The notes: a model not told the origin generated them from the letters alone. A stretch of 64,000 nt of DNA from Larkinella arboricola (GCF_003259745.1 NZ_QLMC01000001.1:1240001-1304000); one strand, 5' to 3'. Positions 45,883 to 53,817 are shown, counted from the first letter of the stretch. Numbers and translations: made by a program.

Positions 45883-48549
45883 ATGGCTAAACGCACCAAG
45901 CAACCATCAGTAGAGTTTCACTTCTACCGGTTCCTGCTCAAGTTCCATACCGAGAAACGCAAGGATATCTACGCCAGCTATCCGGCGATAACCCGTAAAT
46001 TTTTACGATTTAACGACCCTACGAACGCCAGTGCCTACCTCCGCAAACCCCAGTTTGAGGCCCTCGAAATTTACGTCTTCCTAAAAGAGTATTTTGGGAA
46101 CGTTCAGCTCTCGGACATCTTCATGGAGTGGTTTGAGCGGAGTGGCAAGTTTGAAGGGCGGGCCGTAGGCGGTTTTAACCGTAGCGGACAAGGGCAAATT
46201 TTTGATGTGCTGGAACAGGACCAGGAAACCGACAAGGAGACTGCCCGCGTCATTTTCCAGCAAATGGCCGCCTACAAACAAGCTTATCCAAACTACATCT
46301 TCGCCCTGACGATGGGCCTTGGCAAAACCGTGTTGATGGCTACCTGCATCTTTTACGAGTTTTTGCTGGCCAATAAATTCCCTCAAGATGAGAAATACTG
46401 CCACAACGCGCTGGTATTTGCCCCTGACAAAACCGTTCTGACCGCCCTGCGTGAGATCGAAACCTTCGATAAATCGCGGGTTGTCCCGGCCGAGCACATC
46501 AACTGGCTGGACGCCCATTTGAAGTTTCACTTCCTGGATGAGTCGGGCGACGCGCTGAACGTGTTGGATGGAACGGCTTACAATGTCATCATTACCAACA
46601 CGCAGAAGATCATCCTGAAGCGGCAGAACAAGGCCAAACAAGCCGCTGACCTGCTCTTTGCCGACGCCAAGAAAACCTACAACATCAAAGAACTGAACAA
46701 GGACTTTGAAGACCTGTACGACTTTGACAATCTTGACTCCGAAGCCGAGCTGGTTACCAACCAGCGGTTCGAGAAGCTGCGTCGGCTGCGCAACCTGGGT
46801 ATCTACGTCGATGAAGCCCACCACGTCTTTGGTACCAAGCTGGCGCAGGACTTTGACCCTACCCAACAAACCAGTTTGCGGGCGACGATCAACGCATTAG
46901 CCAAACTGCTCAGTGACCGGGGCGAAAAGGTAGTAGCCTGTTACAACTTTACCGGAACGCCCTACGTCGGAAGTCGCCTGCTACCCGAAGTAGTCTATAG
47001 CTATGGACTGAAAGAAGCCATTGACAATAAATACCTAAAACAGGTCAAACTCGATGCTTATGAGAACGTTCGCCATCAGACCAAGGCTTTTTTGAAGTCG
47101 GCAATTAGTGGCTTTTGGGAGCAGTTTGGGCAAGAGCGCTACGAAGGAATGCTTCCTAAAATGGCTATCTTCTGCACAACGGTCGATGAATTAAAGGGTG
47201 ATATTCGCCCCTCAGTAGAAAGCATTTTGGCAGAATTGAACATTCCAACCAGTAAAGTTCTGGAGAATACCGAAAAGAGTACCAACGATGAAATTAGAGA
47301 GTTCAACCTACTTGATACCCCCGCGTCGGAGAAGCAGTTTATTCTGCTGGTTAACAAGGGAAAAGAAGGTTGGAACTGTCGGAGCCTTTTCTCAGTGGCT
47401 ATGCACCGGGAGCCGAAGTCAAAAGTTTTTGTGCTACAAGCCACAATGCGCTGTTTGCGGGCAATTGGAGAGGTACAGGAAACAGCTAAGGTCTATCTAT
47501 CGAAGGAGTGCGAAACCATTTTGCGTAATGAACTAGACCAGAACTTTAAATTGACCCTTGAGGACCTGACTACAGCAGGCGATGACGATAGTGACCGGAT
47601 TGAAGTACATGTAGTACCCCCTCCCATTAAGGTAAAGCTCCAAAGAGTTCAGAAGCGGTTTGAATTGCGGACCAAGCAGGTAGAGCGTCCCCGGATTAGC
47701 CTTCGGGAAGCACCGACCGAACAGTATCGGATTTCTGTCACGCAACGATCACTGACCAACTTGGATAAGAAAATTGGTCCCGAGCTGGATATGACCGATA
47801 TAAAGGAGAAAAGGACATTTTCAGAATTAAGTTTAGTAGCCGAAATTGCCCGCTACCTGAACCTGTCACCTGTGCGGGTTGCTCAACTGCTTCGTAATTC
47901 GGAAGAAGGGATAACTGCTATTCTTGAATCGGTTAACGAGTTCAATGAATTGCTATACGAATGGGTTATTCCACATCTGTTCAACGAATTGTATGAGTTG
48001 AAGTCGTTTGAGTATAAAGAACCACTAGAAATCGAATTGGTGAAACCTCCCAAAGATGGTTTCTACCGAATCAAGGCCAGGCTAGATCGTGTTGCCAACT
48101 ACCAAGCTTCATACTATGAAGCGTATAAACACAAGTCGTTTCACTTAAGCGACTACTGCTTCGACTCTTTACCGGAGTTCGAGTTCTTCAAAGAACTTCT
48201 TCGGGATAGTCGAGTCAATAAGGTTTGGTTCACCGGTATGCTGACCCACGGCCAAAGCGATTTCTGCATTCCTTACATAGACCCGGAAAGCCATTCGCTA
48301 CGAACATATTACCCAGATTTTTTGGTTCAACTCACAGACGGTAGTTACGTCATGTTTGAAGTGAAAGCGGATTATCAAATTGATGATGCCATTGTCCAAG
48401 CCAAGAAAAAATGGGCAAATGAGATGGCGGATGCCTCAGCGATGAAGTATGAGATGATTCCAGCGACGCAGGCTAAGTATGGGTGGAGCATTGGTGAAGG
48501 AAACTCAACAGTTTTTAATGCGAATCAAAGGTTGAACAGCACATTGTAA
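45883..48549 (+). CDS. Type III restriction Res-like helicase-nuclease
   Basis: 888 residues. An SF2 helicase core has Walker A MGLGKT at 144-149, DEAH at 310-313 (GIYVDEAHHVFG), YNFTGTPYVG and FILLVNKGKEGWNCRSLFSV. The C-terminal part carries a PD-(D/E)XK nuclease with P811-D812 (TYYPDFLV) and E826-V-K828 (MFEVKAD). This is the layout of type III restriction subunits, which translocate from methylase-bound sites and cut. Lacking the usual Q-tip features, it could also be a helicase-nuclease of a related defence type. It partners the methylase encoded just before. Confidence 0.85.
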   Translation: MAKRTKQPSVEFHFYRFLLKFHTEKRKDIYASYPAITRKFLRFNDPTNASAYLRKPQFEALEIYVFLKEYFGNVQLSDIFMEWFERSGKFEGRAVGGFNRSGQGQIFDVLEQDQETDKETARVIFQQMAAYKQAYPNYIFALTMGLGKTVLMATCIFYEFLLANKFPQDEKYCHNALVFAPDKTVLTALREIETFDKSRVVPAEHINWLDAHLKFHFLDESGDALNVLDGTAYNVIITNTQKIILKRQNKAKQAADLLFADAKKTYNIKELNKDFEDLYDFDNLDSEAELVTNQRFEKLRRLRNLGIYVDEAHHVFGTKLAQDFDPTQQTSLRATINALAKLLSDRGEKVVACYNFTGTPYVGSRLLPEVVYSYGLKEAIDNKYLKQVKLDAYENVRHQTKAFLKSAISGFWEQFGQERYEGMLPKMAIFCTTVDELKGDIRPSVESILAELNIPTSKVLENTEKSTNDEIREFNLLDTPASEKQFILLVNKGKEGWNCRSLFSVAMHREPKSKVFVLQATMRCLRAIGEVQETAKVYLSKECETILRNELDQNFKLTLEDLTTAGDDDSDRIEVHVVPPPIKVKLQRVQKRFELRTKQVERPRISLREAPTEQYRISVTQRSLTNLDKKIGPELDMTDIKEKRTFSELSLVAEIARYLNLSPVRVAQLLRNSEEGITAILESVNEFNELLYEWVIPHLFNELYELKSFEYKEPLEIELVKPPKDGFYRIKARLDRVANYQASYYEAYKHKSFHLSDYCFDSLPEFEFFKELLRDSRVNKVWFTGMLTHGQSDFCIPYIDPESHSLRTYYPDFLVQLTDGSYVMFEVKADYQIDDAIVQAKKKWANEMADASAMKYEMIPATQAKYGWSIGEGNSTVFNANQRLNSTL

Positions 48550-48881
48550 AGTCCTGTAGCCGATTGCTTTAAACAGAGTGGTAAAAGCCTTTGCTGTGAT
48601 CAAACTTTCGATGAGGTTTGGATTTGGGTCTTCTCAACAACCAATTAAAGAACAATTAACAATTCGATAAGCTGGCGAATTGAACTCAAGTACCGAGAAT
48701 ACAGATATCCCGGCGCTCGAAGCCAAGAAAGTGTGAACTTATTCCAAATATTGGACAGTCAAAACTGGAGAATCGGGATTCAGATTAAAGTTATATCTAA
48801 TTACCAAAGTTTTTGTCTGTTATATGAGTATTTGCCATTTGCTAGCGGCCCACTTGACACTTTTGACAAAATTGATATAGA
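48550..48881. other. Gap between res-like gene and AT-rich helicase
   Basis: 330 bases with no gene recognised. Composition drops from about 48% to about 33% GC across it, marking a module border. Confidence 0.5.
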
Positions 48882-51272
48882 ATGAATACAGAAGAAATTA
48901 GAGAAATTGCCATAGATAGTTCCTCAGCTTATTATAACTACCTAGATCAAAACGAAAAAGGAATACAAGAGGTAGAAGTATTTGAGTTAGAATATCTTGA
49001 AAGCAGAGACCTGTTTATTAAACTAAGGCTATCGGCTAAACTTTTTGATACTGAAGCATTATTTTTTAAGAATTATAGAAACAATAAAAAATATGATACA
49101 GGTCAAGTAAAGGTCGTTGAATATGATGGAGACAAAAACATTCTGCTAATAAAGCCATCAATTGAATTAATGGATGAGTTTCAAAATCTGAAGCATTCAG
49201 ACATTAAGGTTATTTCTGATTTGAAATTCTTGATTCAGAGAGTCAAAACTTGGTTTGAGCTTAACGGTGCGGATATAGCACTCCCTTTAAAAACTTCTTC
49301 TCTCAAAGAAACTTTTGACTCAATCAGGTTTATTCCGGGAAAGGAATTCCAACCTTCATTGAATCAGAAACAGTCCCTTGAAAATATTTTTATTAACCCA
49401 TTTTCGTATGTATGGGGAGCGCCAGGGACGGGCAAAACACAATTCGTCCTTTCATACGCAGTATTGCATTATATATCTAATAATAAAAAAGTAGCAATAC
49501 TTGCACCTACTAATAATTCAATTGAACAAGTTTTGAGAGGTGTGATTAAAATGACTGACAAAGCGGGGAGTGATAGAACGAAAATATTAAGATTAGGAAC
49601 ACCTTCAAAGAAATTTGCTGAAGAATTTCCGGACGTTTGTGAAGAAAAAGGAGTTCAAAAAAACTTACAGGAAATTGACAAACAAATATCTATTCTTGAG
49701 AGAGTTATAAGCTACGATAATGCTATAGAAGAGATAAAGATTAAAGAAAAAAATTTAAGGATTTTTGATACTTTATTATATGCATATCAAAAAAAGTTAA
49801 AAATAAAAGATGAGGTTGACAATAAAATAAACTTAAAGAAAAGAAAAGAAATAGATATAAAATTTAAAAATGAAGAAATTAAAAAGATATTAAATGATAA
49901 AAATATTATTGAAAGAAAGAAGAACTCAATTTTATACACTGTATCTAAATTTTTCTCATCTTCTTCAAAATATGAAGACCAGTTAGAGGTAGTTCAATCA
50001 AAAATTATAAATGCATATAAAGACTTAGATTTTTATAATTATGAATACGAAAGTTTAGATAGAGAACTTAACGCGGAACAAGTATCTTTTGAAAAGGCAA
50101 ATAGTAATGTATTGAATATACTTTCAAACTTAAAGGGCCTCTTCATAGAATACACAAACTATGAACCGCAAATAGCTGATTTATCAGAAAAAAATTTGGA
50201 AGAAGTTAAAAGTGTGATAAAAAGCTTATTAAGAAAAGAAAAAGAAGAGAGAGAAATAGATAGTCATCTCATCCAAGAGTATAAACAAATACCAATTCAA
50301 CAGATTCAATACGAACTAACAAAATACATAAATTTAAGAAATAAGTTAGCGGCTGCTTCAACCGAAGAAAGGTTAAAATCTGTGCAAGTCATAGCCTGTA
50401 CACTCGACGGATACATTGGAAGATATACAGAATCTAAATTAAATGTTGACCATATATTTTTAGACGAAGCGGGTTATGCAAATATTATTAAAACATTAAC
50501 AATTTTCAATCATAGAGTACCAGTTACGCTACTTGGTGATCACATGCAATTGCCTCCTGTTTGTGAGATAAACGATTCAGATATCAAAGGAGAGGCTAAA
50601 TATAAAAATATGTTTTTGTGGGCTCAATCGGCTATCCATCTTGACCATATATTTGTAAGAGATAGAGATACTTGTCTTAATCAATACTTAAATAATATTC
50701 CTTTTAATCCTATAGATATCAAAAAAACATCGTTAAATGCTACATATAGATTTGGCAATAACTTAGCCCTTATACTGGGACAACATGTTTATAATAGGCA
50801 ATTTACCTCATTAAACCCTATTGGTGAAACCCAGATTTTATATATTGACGCTAAAAAGATTGAAGGTCTAAAGAGTCGAATTTCAAGTAATGAGGTTCAG
50901 GCTATAGGAAAAATCGTTGAAAATTTGAAAAGATTAAATCAAGAAGATTTTGTTATCCTTACGCCATATAAGAAACAGATAAAGCTCTTGAATACTCAAT
51001 TGCCAAAAGAAAGAAATGACTTAAAAATTCTTACAGTACATGGTTCTCAAGGGCGTGAATGGGATACGGTTATCCTTAGTGTTGTTGATACATCTGACAA
51101 ATGGTTTGTTGACTCAACTATATTAGCCTCTAAGGGATTAAACTTAGTTAATACCGCTGTAAGTAGAGCTAAAAAGCAATTAATAATAGTTTGTGACAAA
51201 AGTTATTGGATTAATCAAAATGGACAGTTACTCACTGACTTGATAAGAAATGGAAAGGAAATAAAGAACTAA
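48882..51272 (+). CDS. AT-rich superfamily 1 (Upf1/Dna2-like) helicase with coiled-coil insert
   Basis: 796 residues. GAPGTGKT at 179-186 (Walker A), FLDEAGY with D528-E529, LLGDHMQLPPV, SLNATYRFGNNLALIL, LTVHGSQGREWDTVILSV and NTAVSRAKKQLIIV are SF1B motifs. Between motif Ia and Walker B, about residues 260-460 form long charged coiled coils, as in Upf1-like and several phage-defence helicases. The gene is far more AT-rich than its neighbours and stands alone, so it was probably acquired separately. No nuclease domain is fused. Single-protein defence is possible but unproven. Confidence 0.82.
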   Translation: MNTEEIREIAIDSSSAYYNYLDQNEKGIQEVEVFELEYLESRDLFIKLRLSAKLFDTEALFFKNYRNNKKYDTGQVKVVEYDGDKNILLIKPSIELMDEFQNLKHSDIKVISDLKFLIQRVKTWFELNGADIALPLKTSSLKETFDSIRFIPGKEFQPSLNQKQSLENIFINPFSYVWGAPGTGKTQFVLSYAVLHYISNNKKVAILAPTNNSIEQVLRGVIKMTDKAGSDRTKILRLGTPSKKFAEEFPDVCEEKGVQKNLQEIDKQISILERVISYDNAIEEIKIKEKNLRIFDTLLYAYQKKLKIKDEVDNKINLKKRKEIDIKFKNEEIKKILNDKNIIERKKNSILYTVSKFFSSSSKYEDQLEVVQSKIINAYKDLDFYNYEYESLDRELNAEQVSFEKANSNVLNILSNLKGLFIEYTNYEPQIADLSEKNLEEVKSVIKSLLRKEKEEREIDSHLIQEYKQIPIQQIQYELTKYINLRNKLAAASTEERLKSVQVIACTLDGYIGRYTESKLNVDHIFLDEAGYANIIKTLTIFNHRVPVTLLGDHMQLPPVCEINDSDIKGEAKYKNMFLWAQSAIHLDHIFVRDRDTCLNQYLNNIPFNPIDIKKTSLNATYRFGNNLALILGQHVYNRQFTSLNPIGETQILYIDAKKIEGLKSRISSNEVQAIGKIVENLKRLNQEDFVILTPYKKQIKLLNTQLPKERNDLKILTVHGSQGREWDTVILSVVDTSDKWFVDSTILASKGLNLVNTAVSRAKKQLIIVCDKSYWINQNGQLLTDLIRNGKEIKN

Positions 51273-51476
51273 TTGGTACAAATAATTGTCAGAGGCGGGG
51301 GTGCGCAATACTATTAAACTAATGAAAGTAATTGAACATTGTAATTCTATTAAACGGCCGTGGTGAAAATCCTCCCCTTCGGCAGTGTCCGAACCGTTGT
51401 CTCTCTTTAAAATAAAATACTTTTATTGCATTTATTTACAAAATCTGACTTTACTTTTAACTTCTTTTTTAGCCTT

Positions 51477-51501
51477 ATTTTCTCTAAATTAGAGAGAAAA
51501 T
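51477..51501. promoter_or_regulatory. Operator-like inverted repeat before the small-gene operon
   Basis: ATTTTCTCT/AGAGAAAAT (51477-51485 with 51493-51501, 7-base centre) lies 9 bases before the ATG at 51511 and is the only strong dyad in the 238-base gap. No exact -7 box was found. Confidence 0.5.
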
Positions 51502-51510
51502 AGAGGACCG

Positions 51511-51795
51511 ATGAAGTTTGAAAAAGGACGCGAAAAAACGGGAGGGAGACAGCTCGGTAGCACCAACCGAACCAGCACGGATTTAAAAAATCGGATAGCT
51601 ACTCTTATCGACAATCAGTTTGATTCGATTCAAGCTGACCTGGAATTGCTCGAACCAAAAGACCGAGTAATGGCTTACCTGAAATTTATCGAGTATGTAC
51701 TGCCCAAACAGCGGGAACAGAAAATAGATCTATCCACGCTGACGGATGATCAAATTGACGCTCTGTTAGATAAGGCAATGGCTAAGCTGGATTAG
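51511..51795 (+). CDS. Small DUF5681-like / terminase-small-subunit-like protein
   Basis: 94 residues. The basic start FEKGREKTGGRQLGSTNRTS followed by LKNRIATLIDNQFDSIQADL, LEPKDRVMAYLKFIEYVLPK and a C-terminal LTDDQIDALLDKAM is common in Bacteroidota prophages and islands, where it is often labelled DUF5681 or terminase-small-like. It is probably DNA-binding. First gene of the seven-gene operon; the next gene starts 2 bases after its stop. It does not share the N-terminal motif of the following six. Confidence 0.6.
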   Translation: MKFEKGREKTGGRQLGSTNRTSTDLKNRIATLIDNQFDSIQADLELLEPKDRVMAYLKFIEYVLPKQREQKIDLSTLTDDQIDALLDKAMAKLD

Positions 51796-51797
51796 GC

Positions 51798-52088
51798 ATG
51801 AGATTAGCACAAGTTAGCCGCTCGCAAAAGGTGAAGATCTTGCATGAATTAGTGAATGGTCGGTCAGCCCCGATACGTAGCCATTACCAAAGCCGTGAAC
51901 GCGATTTTTCCAAAATGACGGATGCGGAAATAAAAGCAAAGCAAGAACGAATCAGGAAAAAGATATATCGAGAAACCGGTATCATGCCTCCACCCTTACC
52001 TGACTTCGAAGCATTGACAGATGAGGAACTAAGAGCACATGCAGATAACTTCCGCCATGCCATTGCTAACCCGTGCCGAAAAGATTAA
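51798..52088 (+). CDS. Small array protein 1 (shared N-terminal motif)
   Basis: 96 residues, unknown family. N-terminus RSQKVKILHELVNGRSAPIR fits the array motif K-h-x-h-L-x-x-h-h-x-G-x(4,5)-h-R. The tail is charged and helical (MTDAEIKAKQERIRKKIYRE; PDFEALTDEELRAHADNFR), unlike the beta-rich tails of the others. It overlaps the next gene by 32 bases. No catalytic residues, signal peptide or membrane helix. Confidence 0.7.
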   Translation: MRLAQVSRSQKVKILHELVNGRSAPIRSHYQSRERDFSKMTDAEIKAKQERIRKKIYRETGIMPPPLPDFEALTDEELRAHADNFRHAIANPCRKD

Positions 52089-52308
52089 GCTATTAGCCAG
52101 TGCATTGCAAGGCACGATGACGCCAAAACAGATTTCGGACTTTCGTAAAAGTCAGGAACCCATCTATTTAACATTGAATTTGGGCGACGAAACCCGTCTA
52201 CAGCTGCAAAACCCCGACCAGCCGACATTTCACATTGAAATCTATCGCGATGGCACTAGCAAGAGTTATGACCGTTACCCGGATGGACGAATCGTTTACC
52301 GTACGTAA
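52057..52308 (+). CDS. Small array protein 2 (shared N-terminal motif)
   Basis: 83 residues from ATG 52057; the in-frame ATG at 52039 adds six residues outside the motif. N-terminus LTRAEKIKLLASALQGTMTP matches the array motif; the tail is predicted beta-rich (IYLTLNLGDETRLQLQ; FHIEIYRDGTSKSYDRYPDG). The overlap with the gene before suggests translational coupling. No known family. Confidence 0.7.
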   Translation: MPLLTRAEKIKLLASALQGTMTPKQISDFRKSQEPIYLTLNLGDETRLQLQNPDQPTFHIEIYRDGTSKSYDRYPDGRIVYRT

Positions 52309-52314
52309 CAGCTT

Positions 52315-52800
52315 ATGAACCGGACCGAAAAACTAAAAGTCTTGGAGAACCTTTTGGAGGGAAACAATGAAAAGTTGAGAGAATTACACTGTGAACGCCA
52401 GAAAAAGGCTATGCCTTATCTTGAAGTTTATGGGTTCGTTAATATCCGACAATGTTCTCCGCTTCTATTAGATGTGTTGGTAATGCCGACCGCAAGTATC
52501 ATAGATCATAACCGAAAGGTTTACATACCATTAAGGGACTGCTTACGCCGATTTGATGCAATTGACACTTTCAAGTACCCTTATTATCCTTATAGTGCCG
52601 TTGGAAGTATTGATGTTGATGATTATAGGTTTGATGCTGTACAGTTAGATTCTATTCAAATCCGCTATCCTGATTATTCAAACCGCTACCTAAAAGGCGG
52701 CACTATTGCAGACCTCCGCCGTTACTTCAATCAAAGTGCATCAGCTTTTGATTTGTATCCTATACTTCTTCTTTCCTTTGAAACGGACGCTTCTAGATAA
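52315..52800 (+). CDS. Small array protein 3 (longest member)
   Basis: 161 residues. N-terminus NRTEKLKVLENLLEGNNEKL, then RELHCERQKK, is the clearest example of the array motif. The remaining 130 residues are rich in Tyr, Asp and Ile (YPYYPYSAVGSIDVDDYRFD; IQIRYPDYSNRYLKGG) and probably form a beta domain; no family recognised. It begins 6 bases after the previous stop. Confidence 0.7.
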   Translation: MNRTEKLKVLENLLEGNNEKLRELHCERQKKAMPYLEVYGFVNIRQCSPLLLDVLVMPTASIIDHNRKVYIPLRDCLRRFDAIDTFKYPYYPYSAVGSIDVDDYRFDAVQLDSIQIRYPDYSNRYLKGGTIADLRRYFNQSASAFDLYPILLLSFETDASR

Positions 52801-52831
52801 GACTGTTCAGCCAGACAAAAAAGAACATTTT

Positions 52832-53086
52832 ATGAAACGAGCTGAAAAAATTGCCTTTCTTTCAAAATTGATAAATGGGAGATCAAGCCAGCGAGCAATA
52901 AAACAGCTACGGGAAGAAAAGCGCGATGCCTGGTTCATGGTCGTTACAGAGGGAAGAGACGCTGAACCAATGGATTGGGTTGAGGTCCGGCCCCGGCATG
53001 GAGGAATTGTCAAAAAAATACACTATAAAGATTTTGTAAACGACCCCATTTACTACGGCTGTAGTTGTATTGTTCTAGACATTTAA
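52832..53086 (+). CDS. Small array protein 4 (shared N-terminal motif)
   Basis: 84 residues from ATG 52832. The same frame is open from 52706, but the extra 42 codons overlap gene 3 and would precede the motif, so the later start is chosen. N-terminus MKRAEKIAFLSKLINGRSSQ with IKQLREEKRD after it; tail WFMVVTEGRDAEPMDWVEVR and YYGCSCIVLDI, predicted beta. No family recognised. Confidence 0.68.
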   Translation: MKRAEKIAFLSKLINGRSSQRAIKQLREEKRDAWFMVVTEGRDAEPMDWVEVRPRHGGIVKKIHYKDFVNDPIYYGCSCIVLDI

Positions 53087-53088
53087 TC

Positions 53089-53376
53089 ATGCAGCAACCG
53101 GATAAACGTACTTTGTTAAACCAGCTTCTACAAGGACAGACAAACGGCTTACGGGCTTTAAAGGAGGAACAGCAGCGTATTACCGGGGTTATAATCGTTG
53201 ACCGGATGCCTGATGAGTTGAGCGGTGAACCTGTTCAAGCAAGCTATACTCTCAATAGTGGCATTATGATAACAGATTCACTTACATACGGCGAAATCTT
53301 GGCAAAGGCAGGAAAGGTATTAATCCTGATACCCGATAACTATCGACGTCAAACTAATGAGCTACACCCGGAGTAA
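53089..53376 (+). CDS. Small array protein 5 (shared N-terminal motif)
   Basis: 95 residues from ATG 53089, 2 bases after the previous stop; an upstream in-frame ATG at 53065 would overlap it. N-terminus PDKRTLLNQLLQGQTNGLRA then LKEEQQR is a strong copy of the motif. Tail GVIIVDRMPDELSGEPVQAS and GKVLILIPDNY. It overlaps gene 6 by 20 bases. Confidence 0.7.
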   Translation: MQQPDKRTLLNQLLQGQTNGLRALKEEQQRITGVIIVDRMPDELSGEPVQASYTLNSGIMITDSLTYGEILAKAGKVLILIPDNYRRQTNELHPE

Positions 53377-53641
53377 CATCAAACGTCAACTATTGGCGGA
53401 TTTCTTTACAGGCAAACCAGAAAACTTGCGAGTCTATAAAGGCAAGCAGGAGCAAAAACAGTGTTCCTCCTACCGCTGGGCGGTTTACAGTACTACAGAA
53501 GCCATAAAATACCTGATTAATTTAGATGGTAGCCAAAAGCTATTAACTGATAAAGAGTTTGATCAGATACCCAACACCTCCAAGTTTACACTGATTGATT
53601 ATTCAGTAGGGGCAAAGAGACTGACACCCGATGAGCCATAA
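53357..53641 (+). CDS. Small array protein 6 (shared N-terminal motif)
   Basis: 94 residues. N-terminus RSNIKRQLLADFFTGKPENL then RVYKGKQEQ is the most diverged copy of the motif. Tail YRWAVYSTTEAIKYLINLDG and SKFTLIDYSVGAKRL. Last gene of the array, ending 31 bases before the 26-bp end repeat. Confidence 0.68.
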   Translation: MSYTRSNIKRQLLADFFTGKPENLRVYKGKQEQKQCSSYRWAVYSTTEAIKYLINLDGSQKLLTDKEFDQIPNTSKFTLIDYSVGAKRLTPDEP

Positions 53642-53671
53642 ATAGCACGCCTTTTACAACTTATGTGCCAA

Positions 53672-53697
53672 TGTTTTACCTAACGCTTTACCTAAAA
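53672..53697. repeat. Right copy of the 26-bp end repeat
   Basis: Identical to 32063-32088, same orientation, 44 bases inside attR. Presumed integrase or excisionase arm site. Confidence 0.8.
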
Positions 53698-53731
53698 ACA
53701 AAAAAGCACTTACAAATTATTGTAAGTGCTT
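53694..53731 (-). terminator. tRNA-Val terminator carried by the element
   Basis: A 12-bp perfect stem (53704-53715 with 53720-53731) with loop ATTA; on the minus strand it is followed by TTTTGTTTTT. It lies 12 bases past the tRNA 3' end. Compared with the displaced chromosomal copy, the inner stem differs but pairing is kept or extended. Confidence 0.85.
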
Positions 53732-53741
53732 GATTTTCAAG

Positions 53742-53786
53742 GTGGGAGTTGACGGGTTCGAACCGCCGACCCTCTGCTTGTAAGGC
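53742..53786. repeat. attR: shared 45-bp core inside tRNA-Val
   Basis: Identical to 31902-31946. It forms the 3' half of the working tRNA-Val. Crossover lies somewhere within these 45 bp; anticodon-loop crossovers are common for tyrosine recombinases. Confidence 0.92.
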
Positions 53787-53817
53787 AGATGCTCTGAACC
53801 AGCTGAGCTAAACTCCC
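53743..53817 (-). tRNA. tRNA-Val (anticodon TAC)
   Basis: The minus strand gives a 75-nt cloverleaf: acceptor GGGAGTT/AACTCCC, D arm GCTC...GAGC, anticodon stem CTGCC... with loop CTTACAA (anticodon TAC), T arm with GGTTCGAACC, discriminator A. CCA is not encoded. The 3' half from the anticodon on is supplied by the integrated element. Confidence 0.96.

Larger units (their letters stand above)
31902..53786. mobile_element. 21.84-kb integrative element in tRNA-Val(TAC)
   Basis: Bounded by identical 45-bp copies of the tRNA-Val 3' half (31902-31946 and 53742-53786), exactly 21,840 bp apart. A tyrosine recombinase gene begins 158 bases inside the left end. The cargo includes a replication module, restriction/defence genes, an AT-rich helicase and an array of small paralogues. 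Base composition changes sharply between modules, in contrast to the even flanks. No relaxase, coupling protein, type IV secretion or capsid gene was recognised. The element supplies its own tRNA 3' half, so the right-hand tRNA stays functional. Confidence 0.92.

Noticed and set aside
46081-46869. 262-codon minus frame inside the res-like gene
   Set aside because: Antisense shadow; the plus frame carries the Walker A and DEAH motifs of the helicase.
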